Shown piece by piece: positions 62,830-64,000 of a stretch of 64,000 nt of DNA. The notes under the pieces are model-generated. The model did no database searches and was not told the DNA's origin. It saw only the letters and a list, made by a program, of their open reading frames with translations. The stretch spans positions 1,798,001 through 1,862,000 of the forward strand of contig OZ271846.1 of NCBI GenBank assembly GCA_965601485.1, read 5' to 3'. The position numbers were made by a program, and so were the translations under genes. Within the stretch, counting starts at the first letter, position 1. Every line of letters starts with the position of its first letter. The DNA is from Methylotenera_A aquatica. GTDB taxonomy: Bacteria; Pseudomonadota; Gammaproteobacteria; Burkholderiales; Methylophilaceae.

Positions 62830-64000
62830 TTAAATCAACCGCCTTGAACGTAAGCTAAGCAACATAAGAATAGTTGCCATCAGTAACATACCCCACTCAG
62901 AAAGTGTAGGTACGTCTGCATTGTTTTGATTTTCGTCAATTGCTATTGCAAGGTTACTGTCGTTATTTGATACAGTGCTATCAGGTAAATCAGAGGTTAC
63001 ACTAGATGAAATAGACGTACTCGCAGCTAGGCTATTCCAAGTAAGTTCAATGATGAAAGACTGTGTAGCACCACTCGTTAAGAAATCAACTGAGCAAGTG
63101 ACAATATTGCTATTTGATGAACAATCACTGGGTGCGGATATAAAGCTAGCACCAACAGGAATTATTAGAGTCGCCCTAACGTTGGAGGCTGATTGTGGTC
63201 CAGCATTATTTACATTCAGCGTATAACTACTCGTGTTACCTAAGCTAATATTTGTTGGGCCAGATATACTAGAGGATAGATTTGCTTGTGCAGTAGTATT
63301 TAAACTCCAATTTAAATCAACTGCTCCTTCAAGGTTGTTTGCCCCATCCACAGCAAATTGATACTGTGTGCCTGCCACAGCCTGAAAAACTAAGTTGCTA
63401 GTGTTGATGCCTCCGTTGTTATCATTTGCTGACTTTTTGCTTAATGCATTTACGCTTGAACCAGTATATACAGCAAGCAAGGTATCAAAACTACTTCTCG
63501 TGCTTAGAGTCACCTGACCAGACGATGGTGCTGTCCATGCCCACCATATTGAACTGCCACCAATATTATTTGCATGATTAGGCTCTCCATTTTCTTTGGT
63601 ACCTAATAAAGTATTTCCGCTAGTACTTCCTGAAGCTCCACTTAAGCTAGTTCGATTTAGAAAAGTGTCATTAGCAGGCCTAGCGGCGGCAACTAAGTTT
63701 AAACGTGGCTTAGCAATACTGTTTCTGGTATCAATCACCGTCACACCGGTGCTTGTTAGGCGTGATTGAGTTTGGGCAAGCGTTTCATTAGGAAACGCTG
63801 CCCTTAAAACCGCTACAGCTCCGGCAACATGCGGAGCTGCTTCCGAAGTGCCAGCGTAAGTCACCCCAGCTGCAGTAATATAAGCGCCAGGTGCCAGCAT
63901 TGTTAAGTAGCTTGCGCTGTTAGAAAAACAAGTGACCTTATCTGCGGCTGTTGTGCTATCTGAGCAACTAGGTGAAGTAGCCCATGTCTGCGAGCCAACA
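62830..64000 (-). CDS. Subtilisin-like (S8) protease with IPTL-CTERM tail, N-terminus outside the window
   Basis: The frame is open from the right edge of the window, so an internal ATG at 63900 is not the start. The visible part begins in the S8 domain (VTCFSNSASYLTMLAPG) and has the catalytic-Ser motif GTSEAAPHVAGAVAVL; Asp and His lie outside. Next are a beta-sandwich resembling a pre-peptidase-type domain (SSIWWAWTAPSSGQVTLSTR, FDTLLAVYTG), a DUF11-like repeat with a Cys pair (APSDCSSNSNIVTCSVDF), and a C-terminal sorting signal VPTLSEWGMLLMATILML followed by RSRRLI. The tail is the IPTL-CTERM type, recognised by exosortase H rather than XrtB, and no such enzyme is in this window. Confidence 0.9.
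   Translation of the reverse strand, partial: VGSQTWATSPSCSDSTTAADKVTCFSNSASYLTMLAPGAYITAAGVTYAGTSEAAPHVAGAVAVLRAAFPNETLAQTQSRLTSTGVTVIDTRNSIAKPRLNLVAAARPANDTFLNRTSLSGASGSTSGNTLLGTKENGEPNHANNIGGSSIWWAWTAPSSGQVTLSTRSSFDTLLAVYTGSSVNALSKKSANDNNGGINTSNLVFQAVAGTQYQFAVDGANNLEGAVDLNWSLNTTAQANLSSSISGPTNISLGNTSSYTLNVNNAGPQSASNVRATLIIPVGASFISAPSDCSSNSNIVTCSVDFLTSGATQSFIIELTWNSLAASTSISSSVTSDLPDSTVSNNDSNLAIAIDENQNNADVPTLSEWGMLLMATILMLLSLRSRRLI

Overview
The window is AT-rich and looks like the chromosome of a betaproteobacterium, most likely a Methylophilaceae-type methylotroph. This is inferred from gene content: an EpsA-to-EpsL exopolysaccharide set with exosortase B (XrtB), PEP-CTERM proteins, and a TPS haemagglutinin locus. 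No rRNA, tRNA or CRISPR array was seen. Almost every gene is on the minus strand; only a DsbC-like protein and a lytic transglycosylase are on the plus strand.

Region 1 (1-19824) is an exopolysaccharide/exosortase cluster, read right to left. It holds a CAAX-type membrane protease, EpsL, EpsD, EpsE, EpsF, EpsG, XrtB, EpsI, a Wzx-like flippase, a polysaccharide pyruvyl transferase, a GT4 glycosyltransferase, two tandem near-identical Wzy/O-antigen-ligase-like genes, another GT4, an FkbM methyltransferase, a GT2, a frameshifted acyltransferase and the start of a secreted glycoside hydrolase. Together these would assemble, decorate, polymerise and export a polysaccharide and process PEP-CTERM proteins. 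The priming enzyme (56093-57496), a sugar nucleotidyltransferase (53850-54989), a further GT4 (57622-59013) and the EpsA regulator (42487-43314) lie far away in the same window.

Region 2 (19921-38358) is a two-partner-secretion locus: a 3579-residue haemagglutinin-like TpsA, its TpsB, and a dedicated Ton-like motor (an ExbB with a periplasmic DUF2341/LamG-like extension, two ExbD, one TonB), then a porin-like protein and a periplasmic coiled-coil protein. TpsA has only two cysteines, in a C-x9-C pair at the extreme C-terminus.

Region 3 (38585-44090) has a secreted PstS-like protein, a PEP-CTERM protein, a DsbC-like oxidoreductase, EpsA and a lytic transglycosylase. Region 4 (44171-53704) is one operon for a hybrid secretion machine: type II-like GspG, F, E and D with PilM/N/O/P-like inner-membrane parts and three minor pseudopilins.

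Region 5 (53850-64000) has the remaining polysaccharide genes, a second PEP-CTERM protein, a small zinc-finger-like protein, a CBS-CBS-GGDEF-EAL protein and an incomplete subtilisin-like protease with an IPTL-CTERM tail. Its long intergenic spaces hold gene fossils (an IS3-family OrfA and a chemotaxis-receptor piece). A recurring 16-bp dyad upstream of the PEP-CTERM and glycosyltransferase genes is a candidate operator for the LuxR-type EpsA.
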